This document shows, piece after piece, positions 8,676 through 17,832 of a stretch of DNA of 64,000 bases. Both the position numbers and the translations under genes were made by a program. This DNA comes from Verrucomicrobiales bacterium (GTDB taxonomy: Bacteria > Verrucomicrobiota > Verrucomicrobiia > Verrucomicrobiales > DEV007). Location: the NCBI GenBank assembly GCA_029213195.1, contig JARGNI010000010.1:1-64000 (forward strand). Direction: 5' to 3'. The first letter of the stretch is position 1; each line of letters starts with the position of its first letter. The notes beneath the pieces are model-generated. The model made no database searches and was not told where the DNA came from. It saw only the letters and a program-made list of their open reading frames with translations.

Positions 8676-9260
8676 TCACCAAAGCTCGGGACGCTGAAGC
8701 GCCTCTACACACTCCAGGTGAGCCGATTCGATCCCATCTCCTGGCTCTCCAATTACAAGCCCCAGCCACCCATGCGGTTGGCTCAAAGGGAACGGAGGCA
8801 CAAACCGCTGCGCCAACTCGTTGCGAAACCCGAACCGGCCATAATAGTCTGGGTCACCGTAGACGAAGACTCGCCCAGTCCCGAAGGCTTTCAGTCGTCT
8901 CAATCCTTCGCGAACGAGCACCGATCCAATCCCAGTTTTCTGAAATTTGGGAGTCACCGCCAACGGGGCAAGAATACTGCCAAAGCCATTTTTCATCCCC
9001 TTATATTGTATGCGGCTGAATGCGATATGACCGATAAGATCGCCCCTCCATTCGAAGACGAGCGCGAAGGTTTCAGACCGGGGCACGCCTGGCAGTAGAT
9101 CCCTCGCGAGCGAAGCCACCTCCCCGGCTTCTGCTTCGGTGAAGGCATCCAGGTAGATCCGATGAATGTCCTCCTTGTCAGAAGCGAGGGCCTCTCTGAC
9201 TTTCCCTTCCCGATGCAGAAGCTGCCTCATCGAACCTGGTTCGGGACGCTCAGGATTCAT
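8676..9260 (-). CDS. GNAT family N-acetyltransferase (YhbS-like)
   Basis: 194 residues with the acetyl-CoA binding fold. After an N-terminal helix (DKEDIHRIYLDAF) come the beta-4 strand GSILAPLAVTPKFQKTGIG, whose QKTGIG is the pyrophosphate-binding loop (Q/R-x-x-G-x-G/A), then SVLVREGLRRLK and VFVYGDPDYYGRFGF. The last block is diagnostic of the YhbS/COG3153 subgroup. The acceptor is unknown; small molecules or protein N-termini are usual. The gene sits 28 bases upstream of the small membrane/lipoprotein set and may be transcribed with it. A second Met (residue 11) is an alternative start. Confidence 0.88.
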   Translation of the reverse strand: MNPERPEPGSMRQLLHREGKVREALASDKEDIHRIYLDAFTEAEAGEVASLARDLLPGVPRSETFALVFEWRGDLIGHIAFSRIQYKGMKNGFGSILAPLAVTPKFQKTGIGSVLVREGLRRLKAFGTGRVFVYGDPDYYGRFGFRNELAQRFVPPFPLSQPHGWLGLVIGEPGDGIESAHLECVEALQRPELW

Positions 9261-9372
9261 AGGGAAAGCGCAAGGGGTGGGATTGCCAAATCACTGCTCA
9301 AGATGCGGCAACCGCTGCGAGGAGTCAAACAAACGGATCTTGCGAATCAGATTATCAATAATATCTTTATTT

Positions 9373-9807
9373 ATGGTTTTTATATTTCGAGCCCTATCTA
9401 TGAGCTTGCTCGTCGGAATTGTTGCGGGGTGCGCAAGTCGTCCCGCTTTCGAACGAACCGAGTTCATCACCCTGGAGGCGACGGGCTATTGCAAATGCCA
9501 GGAGTGTTGCGGCTGGAAGCGAAACCTCCTCATGCAACCGGTCTATGCTTCGGGACCCCAGAAAGGGGAACGCAAAAAGATCGGGGTCACCGCTTCCGGA
9601 ACCAAGGCCGAACCGGGGACGATTGCCGCTGACACGAACGTCTTTCCATTCGGCACCCGAATGAAGGTTCCTGGCTACGGCTGGGGCACCGTGGAGGATC
9701 GGGGAGGTGCCATCAAGGGAGGAAAAATCGACCTTTTCTTCAAGAGCCACAAGGAGGCACTCGAATGGGGACGCCAAACCATCACGGTTGAAGTCGAGCG
9801 TCCTTGA
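9373..9807 (+). CDS. 3D-domain lipoprotein
   Basis: About 144 residues. MVFIFRALSMSLLVGIVAGC gives a lipoprotein signal with lipobox VAGC. The rest is a 3D domain (named after three Asp; related to YuiC/YocH and the C-terminus of some resuscitation-promoting factors), with DTNVFPFGTRMKVPGYG, VEDRGGAIKGG and KIDLFF carrying the Asp residues. Proteins with this fold act on peptidoglycan and some are lytic transglycosylase-like. A YCKCQECC cysteine cluster precedes the domain. Reading can be extended upstream to 9166 but that part has no family signal. The region before 9373 is AT-rich, and TTGCGA (9340) with TATCTT (9362), spaced by 16, is a weak promoter candidate. The last 26 bases overlap the convergent next gene. 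Confidence 0.8.
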   Translation: MVFIFRALSMSLLVGIVAGCASRPAFERTEFITLEATGYCKCQECCGWKRNLLMQPVYASGPQKGERKKIGVTASGTKAEPGTIAADTNVFPFGTRMKVPGYGWGTVEDRGGAIKGGKIDLFFKSHKEALEWGRQTITVEVERP

Positions 9808-10279
9808 GCGCTTCCCTCTCGAAGTCTTTCCTCGGTGAGATCCAGCAACCGGCCTCGACCGAGTCGATCAAGTGTCTCACGCGGATTTCCTCGCATTCCT
9901 TTCGAGGGAGCAGGCGAGAGACTCCATATACGACCGCAATCGCACCGGAAAAGGCCAGACTCAGAACGATGCCATCCGGCCAGTCGGGAAGGGCTGCCAG
10001 AAAAGCGGTCGTCAAACCGGCGATCGCCATCATCCATGGCAACACGGGGAGAATGGGCAGTCCTTCCGGAGTAATCCAATCATGGCAGTCGAACCGGCTC
10101 AGATCGACGCCGTCCGACTCGATTCCCTCGAGCACATCGTAGACATCGTCGCCCACCACTCCGAGGTCGGACTCGAGCCTCGCATCGCAGCTCAGTTCCG
10201 ATCTCGGAATCCCACACTGTTCTTCAAGGAGCGCTGCGACCTTTTTCGCTGCCTTCGCCCGTGTGAAGAGAGTCCCCAT
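9782..10279 (-). CDS. DUF1493-like acyl-carrier-fold protein with membrane helices
   Basis: 165 residues. The first 70 resemble DUF1493, a relative of acyl carrier proteins: CGIPRSELSCDARLESDLG, then GDDVYDVLEGIESDGVDLSRFD. The Ser that carries phosphopantetheine in true ACPs is absent (VVGDD in place of the DSL-type motif), as in other DUF1493 members, so it is not expected to carry acyl groups. Two membrane helices follow (VLPWMMAIAGLTTAFLAAL and IVLSLAFSGAIAVVYGV), then a charged tail. It lies 48 bases after the cytochrome/WD40 gene on the same strand and could be the last gene of that operon. Confidence 0.6.
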   Translation of the reverse strand: MGTLFTRAKAAKKVAALLEEQCGIPRSELSCDARLESDLGVVGDDVYDVLEGIESDGVDLSRFDCHDWITPEGLPILPVLPWMMAIAGLTTAFLAALPDWPDGIVLSLAFSGAIAVVYGVSRLLPRKECEEIRVRHLIDSVEAGCWISPRKDFEREALKDARLQP

Positions 10280-10327
10280 GCGTTCGTCGAGAAATGAAAT
10301 CGCAGATCGAAGCGGCTCAGGATGTTT

Positions 10328-13090
10328 CTACTCGCCCTGAACGCGAATCCTCACGGTCTGGGAGGTCTGCTTGTCGTCTGCCGTGGTGCGAATGTGGAAC
10401 TCTCGAACCGTATTCGGAACCCACTTCGCGGCCGTGATGGAAAATCGCTGTTCGTTCTTCCCCACCGGGATCATGAGCCCATTGAGCCCGATGTTGTCGA
10501 CATAGACCCCATGCGGAAGATTTCGTCCGGAGTCCTCCTTTCCGAAATCGATCCGTTGCTTGAAGTCAGCCCTCTCCGCGACGACACGGGCAGAGATGGT
10601 CTCTCCCGGTGCGACGACGAATTCGAGAACGCCATCCTCGGAGACTACTCCGGATTTGCCATCGGGTTCCAACCGGACCTTCACCTTGGCGTCGGGGCCT
10701 TTCGCGAGGGTCCCGAGGTTCCCGATCGGCTTCCGGATTTCCTTTCCGTCGATATCGGCGATGGCGACCAGGGATACCCTCTTCGATTCTTCCTCGGAGA
10801 GCCCCGGAAAGGCTTCACTCGCTCGAATTGCGGTGAAGGCGCGATACTGACGAGGCTCGATGACGACTTCCGAGGGCATCTCGACGGATTCGGGCAGGCC
10901 GGAAACCTCGATTCGAATCGCACCGGAAAATCCATCGATTCGATTCGCCGTAAACATGATTTCCCGACCGCTCCCGGGACTGATCTTGGGATTCTTACCC
11001 GCGATCGAGACGCTGAAATCCGGCTTGGGCTCACGTGCGATCACCTCATACGAATACCCGGCTCCCCCGAATCCCCGGGTATCGGAGACCCTGACTCGAT
11101 ACACGCCGTCAGAGGGAGCAACAAAAGTCACTCGAGAGTCCTTCCCCAGCTTGCGTTGCGACTCATCGTCGTTCTCAAAATAGAGACGATAGACCGGAAG
11201 CCCATTGGGACTGGGCTCGCTTCCTGCCGGAAGCGCGCGAACGATGTAGGAAGGTTGGCCGAGGGGATGAGAGAGCGCTGTAGTCTCGAAATACCCATGT
11301 CGATTCCCAAACCCGGGATAAACGAGAAAACCCGAGTCGGGGCCTCGTGGGTAGTGCCAGAGCTTCACAACCTCGCCGTTGAGATAGAGGTATTCGTTGA
11401 GCTCCATCTCCCGCCAGTTGTGCACTCGAAAATCTCCCGAGGTCATCGAGTCTTTCCCCCGAAAGGTGAGCCAGGAATCGCGGACGGCCTGCAGCACGAC
11501 CCGCTCGACGGGATCTCCCTCGGCATCGAGAATGGCAAGGTGACTGTCGAGTGGTGACTTGTTCCGAGCCGCATGGGTTTCGAAGATCCAGGACTCCCCT
11601 TTCTTCGCCTGGAAGTAGTAGTCATCGCTCTCGCCCTCTTTCGCGATCTCTCCTTTCCGGCTTTCCCCTCGCTGGAGCATAGGCTTCCCAGCAAGGTCCA
11701 TTGGCGCCCCCTCACCGCCCCCATCCTTCTTTGCCGAAGGACCTGCCTCGCCCGTGACCTCATCGGCGGCCCGATCGAGACTTCGGGAGCGAAGTGTCCC
11801 ATCGAGCCCGCCCAGCAGGAAATCGGAGTGCGCCGGATGAAACGCGAGAGCGCCAACCACATCCTCCTGTTCCGGATAGACCTCCTCGAGCTCCAGTTGC
11901 GGCAGCCCCCATCGTTTCACCGCCCGATCCGCCGATGCGGTGAGGAGAGACTTGCCATCCTTCGAGAGCGCCATCTCGACAATGGCATCCTCGTGCCCGA
12001 ATCGAGCATGAACGACAGGATTGATTCTCGGAGCCTCCTTTGAAAGAAAACGCCACAACCGGATCCGGTTGTCCGCGCCGACTCCGACGATGAACTTCCC
12101 ATCAGGGGTGAAGTCGACCCCGAACTGCTCTCCCTGCGGCTGGTTCAGGGTATCCAGTCTCTCTCCCGTCTCGACATGCCAGATCTTGCAGGTCGAATCC
12201 CCACTGGCACTCGCGAGAACCTTTCCGTCGGGCGAAAAGGCAAGGTCGTAGACCGCTCCGTTGTGACTCGGAAACTGACGAAGATACTTCCCGCTGGATA
12301 CCTCCCAGAGCCGAATGACACGATCGTATCCCGCAGTCGCCAGGGTTTTCCCATCGGGAGAATACTCGGCGTCGAAGAGGATATCGCGATGGGCCTCCCC
12401 TCCGAATCGGGCAATCTCTTTTCCCGACTTCAGGTCGAAAACCACGGCCACGCCTCGAAGTCCGGAAACTCCGGTCGCGGCGACGAGACTGGCTCCATCC
12501 GGGGAAAAATGAACGGCGTTCACTTTGCCATCGCTCACCTTGAAAACGCGGATTTCCTTTCCGCTGCTCACCTCCTCAAGGGTGACCGAACCAAAACGCC
12601 CTACCGCCAGGTGTTTCCCATCAGGAGAATACTCCAAGGCCGTAACCGGCTCGTCGACCTCGTGTCGAGGCGCCAACTCCGGAACGGAGAGCGTGGAAAG
12701 CAATGAGAGATCTTTGTCAGGCTCCGGCCCCTTGGCGCCTTGTTCGATCCATCGTCTCAGGATCTCGATTTCCTCGGTCGATAGCTGAGGTTCCCGTTTC
12801 GGAGGCATGGCCGGCTTGGCTGTCTTCACGATCGTCTGAAGCAGATAGGAATTCTTCGGCTTTCCCGGAACGAGGATGGATTTCCCTTCCGTCTCTCCGC
12901 CTTCGAGGAGAGACGCGAAGGTCTCAACGGAGAACTCGCCTTCGTAGTCGCCTTCATTGTGACATCCGGCACAGTAGTCCCGCAACAAGGGGGCGACGTC
13001 TGTCTGATAGTCGATTCGGGATTCGGCAAAAAGCGGAAGGCACGCCGCCAGCGAGGTGAGCAGAAAACAGAGGGACACCGTCAATCTCAT
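10328..13090 (-). CDS. PSCyt1-type cytochrome c with WD40 repeats
   Basis: 920 residues. A signal peptide is followed by a planctomycete-type cytochrome c domain with heme motif CAGCH near residue 42 and the distal AMPPKREPQLSTEE segment carrying a likely Met ligand. About seven WD40 blades follow (residues about 145-440, e.g. HVETGE, FSPDGKVLASASGDSTCKI). After these come a PPC-like beta domain (GESDDYYFQAKKGESW) and further Ig-like repeats. Predicted periplasmic or surface electron-transfer protein with a protein-interaction propeller. Its start lies 12 bases after the DUF1549/1553 stop, completing the usual trio with DUF1501. The biochemical role of these trios is not established. Confidence 0.88.
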   Translation of the reverse strand: MRLTVSLCFLLTSLAACLPLFAESRIDYQTDVAPLLRDYCAGCHNEGDYEGEFSVETFASLLEGGETEGKSILVPGKPKNSYLLQTIVKTAKPAMPPKREPQLSTEEIEILRRWIEQGAKGPEPDKDLSLLSTLSVPELAPRHEVDEPVTALEYSPDGKHLAVGRFGSVTLEEVSSGKEIRVFKVSDGKVNAVHFSPDGASLVAATGVSGLRGVAVVFDLKSGKEIARFGGEAHRDILFDAEYSPDGKTLATAGYDRVIRLWEVSSGKYLRQFPSHNGAVYDLAFSPDGKVLASASGDSTCKIWHVETGERLDTLNQPQGEQFGVDFTPDGKFIVGVGADNRIRLWRFLSKEAPRINPVVHARFGHEDAIVEMALSKDGKSLLTASADRAVKRWGLPQLELEEVYPEQEDVVGALAFHPAHSDFLLGGLDGTLRSRSLDRAADEVTGEAGPSAKKDGGGEGAPMDLAGKPMLQRGESRKGEIAKEGESDDYYFQAKKGESWIFETHAARNKSPLDSHLAILDAEGDPVERVVLQAVRDSWLTFRGKDSMTSGDFRVHNWREMELNEYLYLNGEVVKLWHYPRGPDSGFLVYPGFGNRHGYFETTALSHPLGQPSYIVRALPAGSEPSPNGLPVYRLYFENDDESQRKLGKDSRVTFVAPSDGVYRVRVSDTRGFGGAGYSYEVIAREPKPDFSVSIAGKNPKISPGSGREIMFTANRIDGFSGAIRIEVSGLPESVEMPSEVVIEPRQYRAFTAIRASEAFPGLSEEESKRVSLVAIADIDGKEIRKPIGNLGTLAKGPDAKVKVRLEPDGKSGVVSEDGVLEFVVAPGETISARVVAERADFKQRIDFGKEDSGRNLPHGVYVDNIGLNGLMIPVGKNEQRFSITAAKWVPNTVREFHIRTTADDKQTSQTVRIRVQGE

Positions 13091-13102
13091 AGGTCGGGGA
13101 GG

Positions 13103-15592
13103 TCAGTGTTGGAAAAGAAATTCGCGGGAAGTCATGAGCGCCCAGAGAAGATCCTCCCAGGCCGCTCGTTTCTCCTCGGGAGTCGCCTCCTCGAGCAGGG
13201 CGAGGAGACCGCTCTTCTCGGAGTCGGTCGGAAACCGAGACAGCGTCGTAAGGTAGACTTCCTCGATCCGCTCTACATCGGTCAGTGACATCTTCTCCAG
13301 CCGCGCGAGGAGGCTCTTGGGATCGGCCAGCTTCTCATTGAGGGTGTCGCCATTGGCCAGGTGAAGCGCCTGAACCATACTCGGCTGGTTCGAACGCTCG
13401 CACTCACAGGTGATCTCCCGTTCGTTTCGGCCGAAGGTCTTGAGAAAGTAATTCAGCACCGCCGAGTCGTAGAGCTCGAGAGCGCGGGTCCCCATCTCAT
13501 AGTGCTCGGTCTTCTGCGTGCTGCCATCCTTGAGCACGATCTGGTTGAAGTTCGTCGGCACTTCGGTGACGTCAACGATGGCGTCGTAGAGAACCTCCGC
13601 CATGAGTCGCCGCGGAAGGTAGCGAGAAAGATACCGAGTATCGTCGCGGTTCTCGGAGAGCACTTCCCCACTCCGTTGGTAGGTTTCACTTTCGAGGATC
13701 AATTTCATGAGAGCCTTGAGATTGAAATCCTGCTCGACCAGGTAGGAAGAGAGATAGTTCAGAAGCGGCTCATTGCTGGCCGGATTCGAGGCACGAAGAT
13801 CGTCGACAGGATCGACGAGCCCCGTTCCGAAAAAAGCCGCCCAGACTCGATTGGTGATCGATCGAGTGAAGTAATGATTGTCTCCGCTGGTGAGCCAGTC
13901 CGCGAGCGCTTCGCGGCGGTCTTCAGGATCGGCAGGATCGATCGGCTCTCCATCCAGTGGCGCGGGCACCTGGGGCTTCCCGGTCCGTGGTTGCATGAGT
14001 TCTCCCCGTGGTTCGACATAGACGGTCCGAACCCCGTCCCCATTTCTCGGATCTCCGCCCCAGCCCTTGGCTCGCACTCGCGAGAAGAGATTGGCGAAGG
14101 CGTAGTATTGATCATTCGTCCATTTCTCGAGGGGATGGTCATGACACTTGGCGCAGTTGATCGAGAGACTGAGAAACGCCTGGCTGACATTTTCCGCCAT
14201 TGTCTCCGGATCCTGGTGCACGGCGTAGAAGTTGGTCGCCCCATTCTCCGTACTGATCCCCTTGGCCGTCACGACCTGGCGGGCCATTTCATCCCAGGGG
14301 AGGTTCTGCTCGACCCCAGACCGGATCCACTCGTAGTAGGACTTCACCGCATCGGGACGAAGGAGCTGCCCATTCACGAGAAAGACATCGGACCCGCGAT
14401 AGGTCCAGTAGTCCACGAATTCGGGACGCTCGAGCAGGGACTCGATCATCCGGCTCCGCTTTTCCGGATCCTCGTCCGACAAAAACGCCCGGGTTTCCTC
14501 CGCACTTGGCAGAGTCCCGATGGTATCGAGGAAAGCCCGCCGGATGAAATCGCCATCGCTGCTGCGGGGAGAAGGTTTCAGCTGCAACTGCTCGAGCTGC
14601 GTATAGACGAGCTCATCGATCTGATTCGCTCGCGGTGCTTCCGTGAAGGTGGAGGGAGTGAGGGTATGGGGAAAAGGTGAACGAAGTCGAGCGAGCGCGA
14701 CATTGCTGGAGAACAACGCGGAAACGGCGCCTTGTCCGTTCCCGACGATCTCGACGACACCGTCTTCATCCACAATCGCGACCGCTTCGTCGGCGGAGGC
14801 GAACTTGGCCCAATCGGTGACATCCATGCGGGTGCCATCCTTGTAATGCGCCGTAACCAGCAAAGGCTGACGTTGCCCTTTCTTCAGAATCGAAAGCTCC
14901 GGGGTGATCTCGATGCGATCGATGCCCGCCTCCTCATCATGAGGGCCAACGGCCCCCTCGGCGACCCATTCGGCCAGAATCCGATATTCGCGAGAGCGAA
15001 CGTCGAGCCGTTTTCCTCCTTTGTGAGGAGTCGCCATCGTCGGCTTGGTGAGGAGAAGGCTCCGCGATGGATCGGAAAGCTCGACCCGTCTCCCACGCGC
15101 CTCACGGGTGAGGGTGTAGAAATCAGCCGGCGGATCGTAGCCTCGCAGGCTCAGTCGAAATCCCCCCTTCCCCGCCACGGCCCCGTGGCAGGCTCCCATG
15201 TTGCAACCCTGGCGAGTCAAAACCGGGAGAACATGACGATTGAAGCTCCAACCGAAATCCTGTTCGAATCCGGTAACGGCGATATCTCGCTTCAACGACT
15301 TTCCACCCACCTGGACGGTGATCGTGGCACTACCGTTTCCTGAGGCAATGAGAACACCGTCTTCAATCCGGGCAACGGAAGGATCGCTGACCTGCCATTT
15401 TCCCGACTCGACAACTCCGCGAAAGGCCTCGCCCTCCCGCCTCATGACGAGAAGGTGTTGCCGAGCTTCCGGACCTTCGAGACGGATCGCTTCAGGAACG
15501 ATCAACACTTCGGTCGCCGGCTCGGCACCCACCTCACGGACCGCGACCAGGGCCAGGGTCCATCCGAAAAGAAAAAGTGGAAACCACTTCAT
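13103..15592 (-). CDS. DUF1549/DUF1553 (PSCyt2/PSD1) cytochrome-type protein
   Basis: 829 residues. A signal peptide (MKWFPLFLFGWTLALVAV) is followed by a BIG2-like bacterial Ig domain (about 30-110), then a CNMGACH cluster near residue 131 and a second BIG2-like segment. DUF1549 starts near 322 (IDELVYTQLEQLQLKPSP), includes CAKCHDHP near 480, and is followed by DUF1553 up to the C-terminus (MAEVLYDAIVDVTEVP, SREFLFQH). The first putative heme site has four residues between the cysteines (CX4CH) rather than two. The start codon overlaps the DUF1501 stop (ATGA), so the two are translationally coupled. Exported; partner of DUF1501. Confidence 0.9.
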   Translation of the reverse strand: MKWFPLFLFGWTLALVAVREVGAEPATEVLIVPEAIRLEGPEARQHLLVMRREGEAFRGVVESGKWQVSDPSVARIEDGVLIASGNGSATITVQVGGKSLKRDIAVTGFEQDFGWSFNRHVLPVLTRQGCNMGACHGAVAGKGGFRLSLRGYDPPADFYTLTREARGRRVELSDPSRSLLLTKPTMATPHKGGKRLDVRSREYRILAEWVAEGAVGPHDEEAGIDRIEITPELSILKKGQRQPLLVTAHYKDGTRMDVTDWAKFASADEAVAIVDEDGVVEIVGNGQGAVSALFSSNVALARLRSPFPHTLTPSTFTEAPRANQIDELVYTQLEQLQLKPSPRSSDGDFIRRAFLDTIGTLPSAEETRAFLSDEDPEKRSRMIESLLERPEFVDYWTYRGSDVFLVNGQLLRPDAVKSYYEWIRSGVEQNLPWDEMARQVVTAKGISTENGATNFYAVHQDPETMAENVSQAFLSLSINCAKCHDHPLEKWTNDQYYAFANLFSRVRAKGWGGDPRNGDGVRTVYVEPRGELMQPRTGKPQVPAPLDGEPIDPADPEDRREALADWLTSGDNHYFTRSITNRVWAAFFGTGLVDPVDDLRASNPASNEPLLNYLSSYLVEQDFNLKALMKLILESETYQRSGEVLSENRDDTRYLSRYLPRRLMAEVLYDAIVDVTEVPTNFNQIVLKDGSTQKTEHYEMGTRALELYDSAVLNYFLKTFGRNEREITCECERSNQPSMVQALHLANGDTLNEKLADPKSLLARLEKMSLTDVERIEEVYLTTLSRFPTDSEKSGLLALLEEATPEEKRAAWEDLLWALMTSREFLFQH

Positions 15593-16968
15593 GCGAACAA
15601 TTCCTTGATGGGTTCTCTTCCGAAATCGACGAGTGGGAAAGGACGTCCCGCAGGTCCCGGCAAATGGGTTTCAAGATCGAATCCCAGGGCGTGAAAAATC
15701 GTCGCCACGATATCTCCGGGCTCGACGGGACGCTCGGCGGGAAAGCCCCCGATCGGATCGCTTTTCCCGACGACCTCGCCTCCTTTGATCCCGCCTCCGG
15801 CAAATGAACAGGTAAAGCATTGAGGCCAGTGATCGCGCCCCCCGGCTGGATTCACTTTCGGCGTCCGACCGAATTCACTGAGGCCTGCCACGACCACATT
15901 GTCGAGCATGCCTCGCTGGTGGAGATCTTCGAGGAGCGCAGAGTAAGCCTGGTCATACATCGGAGCGACCTCGTCTTTCATCTGGGTCACCGAGATGAAC
16001 GGCTTCGAACCATGGATATCCCAGGAGAGTTCATTGAACACGGTCAGGAAAGTATTCACCGTGACGAAGCGTACTCCGTTCTCGATCAGTCGGCGCGAAA
16101 GAAGAAAGCACTGCCCGACTCGATTCATCCCATAGCGCTCCCGGACCTTCTTCGGCTCCTTGGACAAATCAAAGGCAGAGCGCGCCTGTTCACTGGTCAT
16201 GAGTCGGAAGGCGGAGTGAAAATTCTCATCGAGGAGACGGGCATCCTCACTTGCTTCGAAATCCTTCACCGTCTGATCCACGATGTCCCGCATCGCCTTG
16301 CGACGATCGAGACGAGACGCTCCGATCTGATCCGGAGGCAACAAATCAGGGACCCGAAAGTCCGGTTTCGAAGGGTCAGCCATCAGCGCAAAGGGATCCT
16401 GTGCTTTTCCGAGGAATCCACCGGCCTGACCGTTGGGAAGATTTCCCCCTCCCCGCCCCATCAATTCCGGAAGAACCACAAAGGGCGGCAAATCGTTCCG
16501 CGGAGGCATCAGGTAGCTCGCGACGGCTCCGGCATGCGGCGTCTCGACCCCACCCGTGAAACGGCGGCCCGTCTGCATGATCTGCCATCCCGCATCGTGG
16601 ACTGCAGCGCCTCCGTGATGGCAGGAACGAACCAGTGAAAACTTGTCCGCCACCTTGGCGTGCATAGGGAGAATCTCGGAGATGTCGATCGCCTCCGACT
16701 TCGTCCGGATCGGTTGGAAAGGACCTCGGATCTCGCTGGGAGCATCCGGCTTCATATCCCAGAGATCGATGTGACTCGGTCCACCGAGATTGAAGATCAT
16801 GATGCAACTCTTCGAGTCGTCGCCTTTGACATATCCCTGCTGCTTGGCGGAGAGATACTGAGGCAACGAGAGCCCGATGGGACCGAGAGCGCCAATCGAG
16901 AGAAAGTCCCTCCGCGATCGTTTTTTGCCACAAAGTGGGCCTGGGCCTTCCGCAAGAAAATCAAACAT
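15589..16968 (-). CDS. DUF1501 family protein with Tat signal
   Basis: 459 residues when started at the ATG at 16968, which places a twin-arginine signal (KKRSRRDFLSIGALGPIG) near the N-terminus. A longer reading to 17673 runs through the divergent regulator and is rejected. DUF1501 has an alkaline-phosphatase-superfamily-like core: IMIFNLGGPSHIDLWDMKP, SCHHGGAAVHDAGWQ, and FGRTPKVNPAGGRDHWP near the C-terminus with the metal-binding D-H block. Tat export suggests folding, perhaps with cofactor, in the cytoplasm. It is the first gene of the operon running to about 10328 or 9782. The molecular function of DUF1501 is not known. Confidence 0.92.
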   Translation of the reverse strand: MFDFLAEGPGPLCGKKRSRRDFLSIGALGPIGLSLPQYLSAKQQGYVKGDDSKSCIMIFNLGGPSHIDLWDMKPDAPSEIRGPFQPIRTKSEAIDISEILPMHAKVADKFSLVRSCHHGGAAVHDAGWQIMQTGRRFTGGVETPHAGAVASYLMPPRNDLPPFVVLPELMGRGGGNLPNGQAGGFLGKAQDPFALMADPSKPDFRVPDLLPPDQIGASRLDRRKAMRDIVDQTVKDFEASEDARLLDENFHSAFRLMTSEQARSAFDLSKEPKKVRERYGMNRVGQCFLLSRRLIENGVRFVTVNTFLTVFNELSWDIHGSKPFISVTQMKDEVAPMYDQAYSALLEDLHQRGMLDNVVVAGLSEFGRTPKVNPAGGRDHWPQCFTCSFAGGGIKGGEVVGKSDPIGGFPAERPVEPGDIVATIFHALGFDLETHLPGPAGRPFPLVDFGREPIKELFA

Positions 16969-17061
16969 GGTGAGTCGGGGGTGAACGTTTGCGGAATAAT
17001 CGTAGCAAAATCCAGGAAACCTGTCTTGTAGCGCGATCATTGTTTTTGGTAGGATCCGAAC

Positions 17062-17817
17062 ATGCTCAAAGAGGAAGCCATTCAGTTCCAGGACACGTTT
17101 TTCTCCCAGGTTCCAGGCCTCAGGGGACCGATCGAGCTCATGGCAGCGATTCCTTCCGTTTGCGTTTTTGTAAAGAATCTCGAGAGCCGCTACGTCTACA
17201 ACAATGCGTTTCATCGGATACGCTATGACCGGATTTCCGCCGAGGACCTTGTCGGAAAGCGGGCCCGCGATTTCTTCCCCGCCCTTCTTGGAGACGCCTA
17301 CGAAGCCAACGACCGGATCGTTTTTGAAACCGGAGAAACGATTCGAAACGAAGTCTGGCTCGTCCCCACGATTCGGGGCACCCCGGGATGGTTTCTCTCC
17401 AGCAAAGCCCCCCTCCACGATCCCTCGGGCAAGATCATCGGCTTGCTCGGCCTGATGTATCCCATCGATACCCCGCAGGATCAACAGGTCTACCTCGGAA
17501 GCCTGCACAAAGCGATCGAGTACATCGAAACCCATCTCATCGATGAACTTTCCGCCGAGAAACTGGCCGACGTCGCAGGCATGTCCGTTCCCCACTTCAA
17601 TCGAGTCTTCCGAAAAACCCTTCGGCTGTCCCCGATGGAGTATGTGCTCTCTCTTCGCGTGCAGGAAGCCCAACGCCTACTCGTCACCACCGATCTACCG
17701 CTCAGCGAGATCGCAACAACGGTAGGATTCTACGACCAGAGTCACTTTACCAAGAGGTTCCGGAAGGTCACCGGGATCACTCCTCGCCAATACCGGAAAG
17801 ACTTCCTGCACCGGTAA
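17062..17817 (+). CDS. PAS-domain AraC-family transcriptional regulator
   Basis: 251 residues. An N-terminal PAS domain (about 20-135; IPSVCVFVKNLESRYVYNN, LVGKRARDFFP, LHDPSGKIIGLLGL) is followed by two helix-turn-helix motifs of the AraC/XylS type (about 145-248; LADVAGMSVPHFNRVFRK and EIATTVGFYDQSHFTKRF, ending in ITPRQYRKDF). It is divergent from the DUF1501 operon, with only 93 bases between start codons, so it most likely regulates that operon from the shared intergenic region. The PAS ligand is unknown. Confidence 0.9.
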   Translation: MLKEEAIQFQDTFFSQVPGLRGPIELMAAIPSVCVFVKNLESRYVYNNAFHRIRYDRISAEDLVGKRARDFFPALLGDAYEANDRIVFETGETIRNEVWLVPTIRGTPGWFLSSKAPLHDPSGKIIGLLGLMYPIDTPQDQQVYLGSLHKAIEYIETHLIDELSAEKLADVAGMSVPHFNRVFRKTLRLSPMEYVLSLRVQEAQRLLVTTDLPLSEIATTVGFYDQSHFTKRFRKVTGITPRQYRKDFLHR

Positions 17818-17832
17818 TGCCGGATCGAGCTT

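Noticed and set aside
16969-17673. N-terminal extension of the DUF1501 gene
   Set aside because: It would be antisense to the PAS-AraC gene and place the Tat signal in mid-protein. The ATG at 16968 is preferred.
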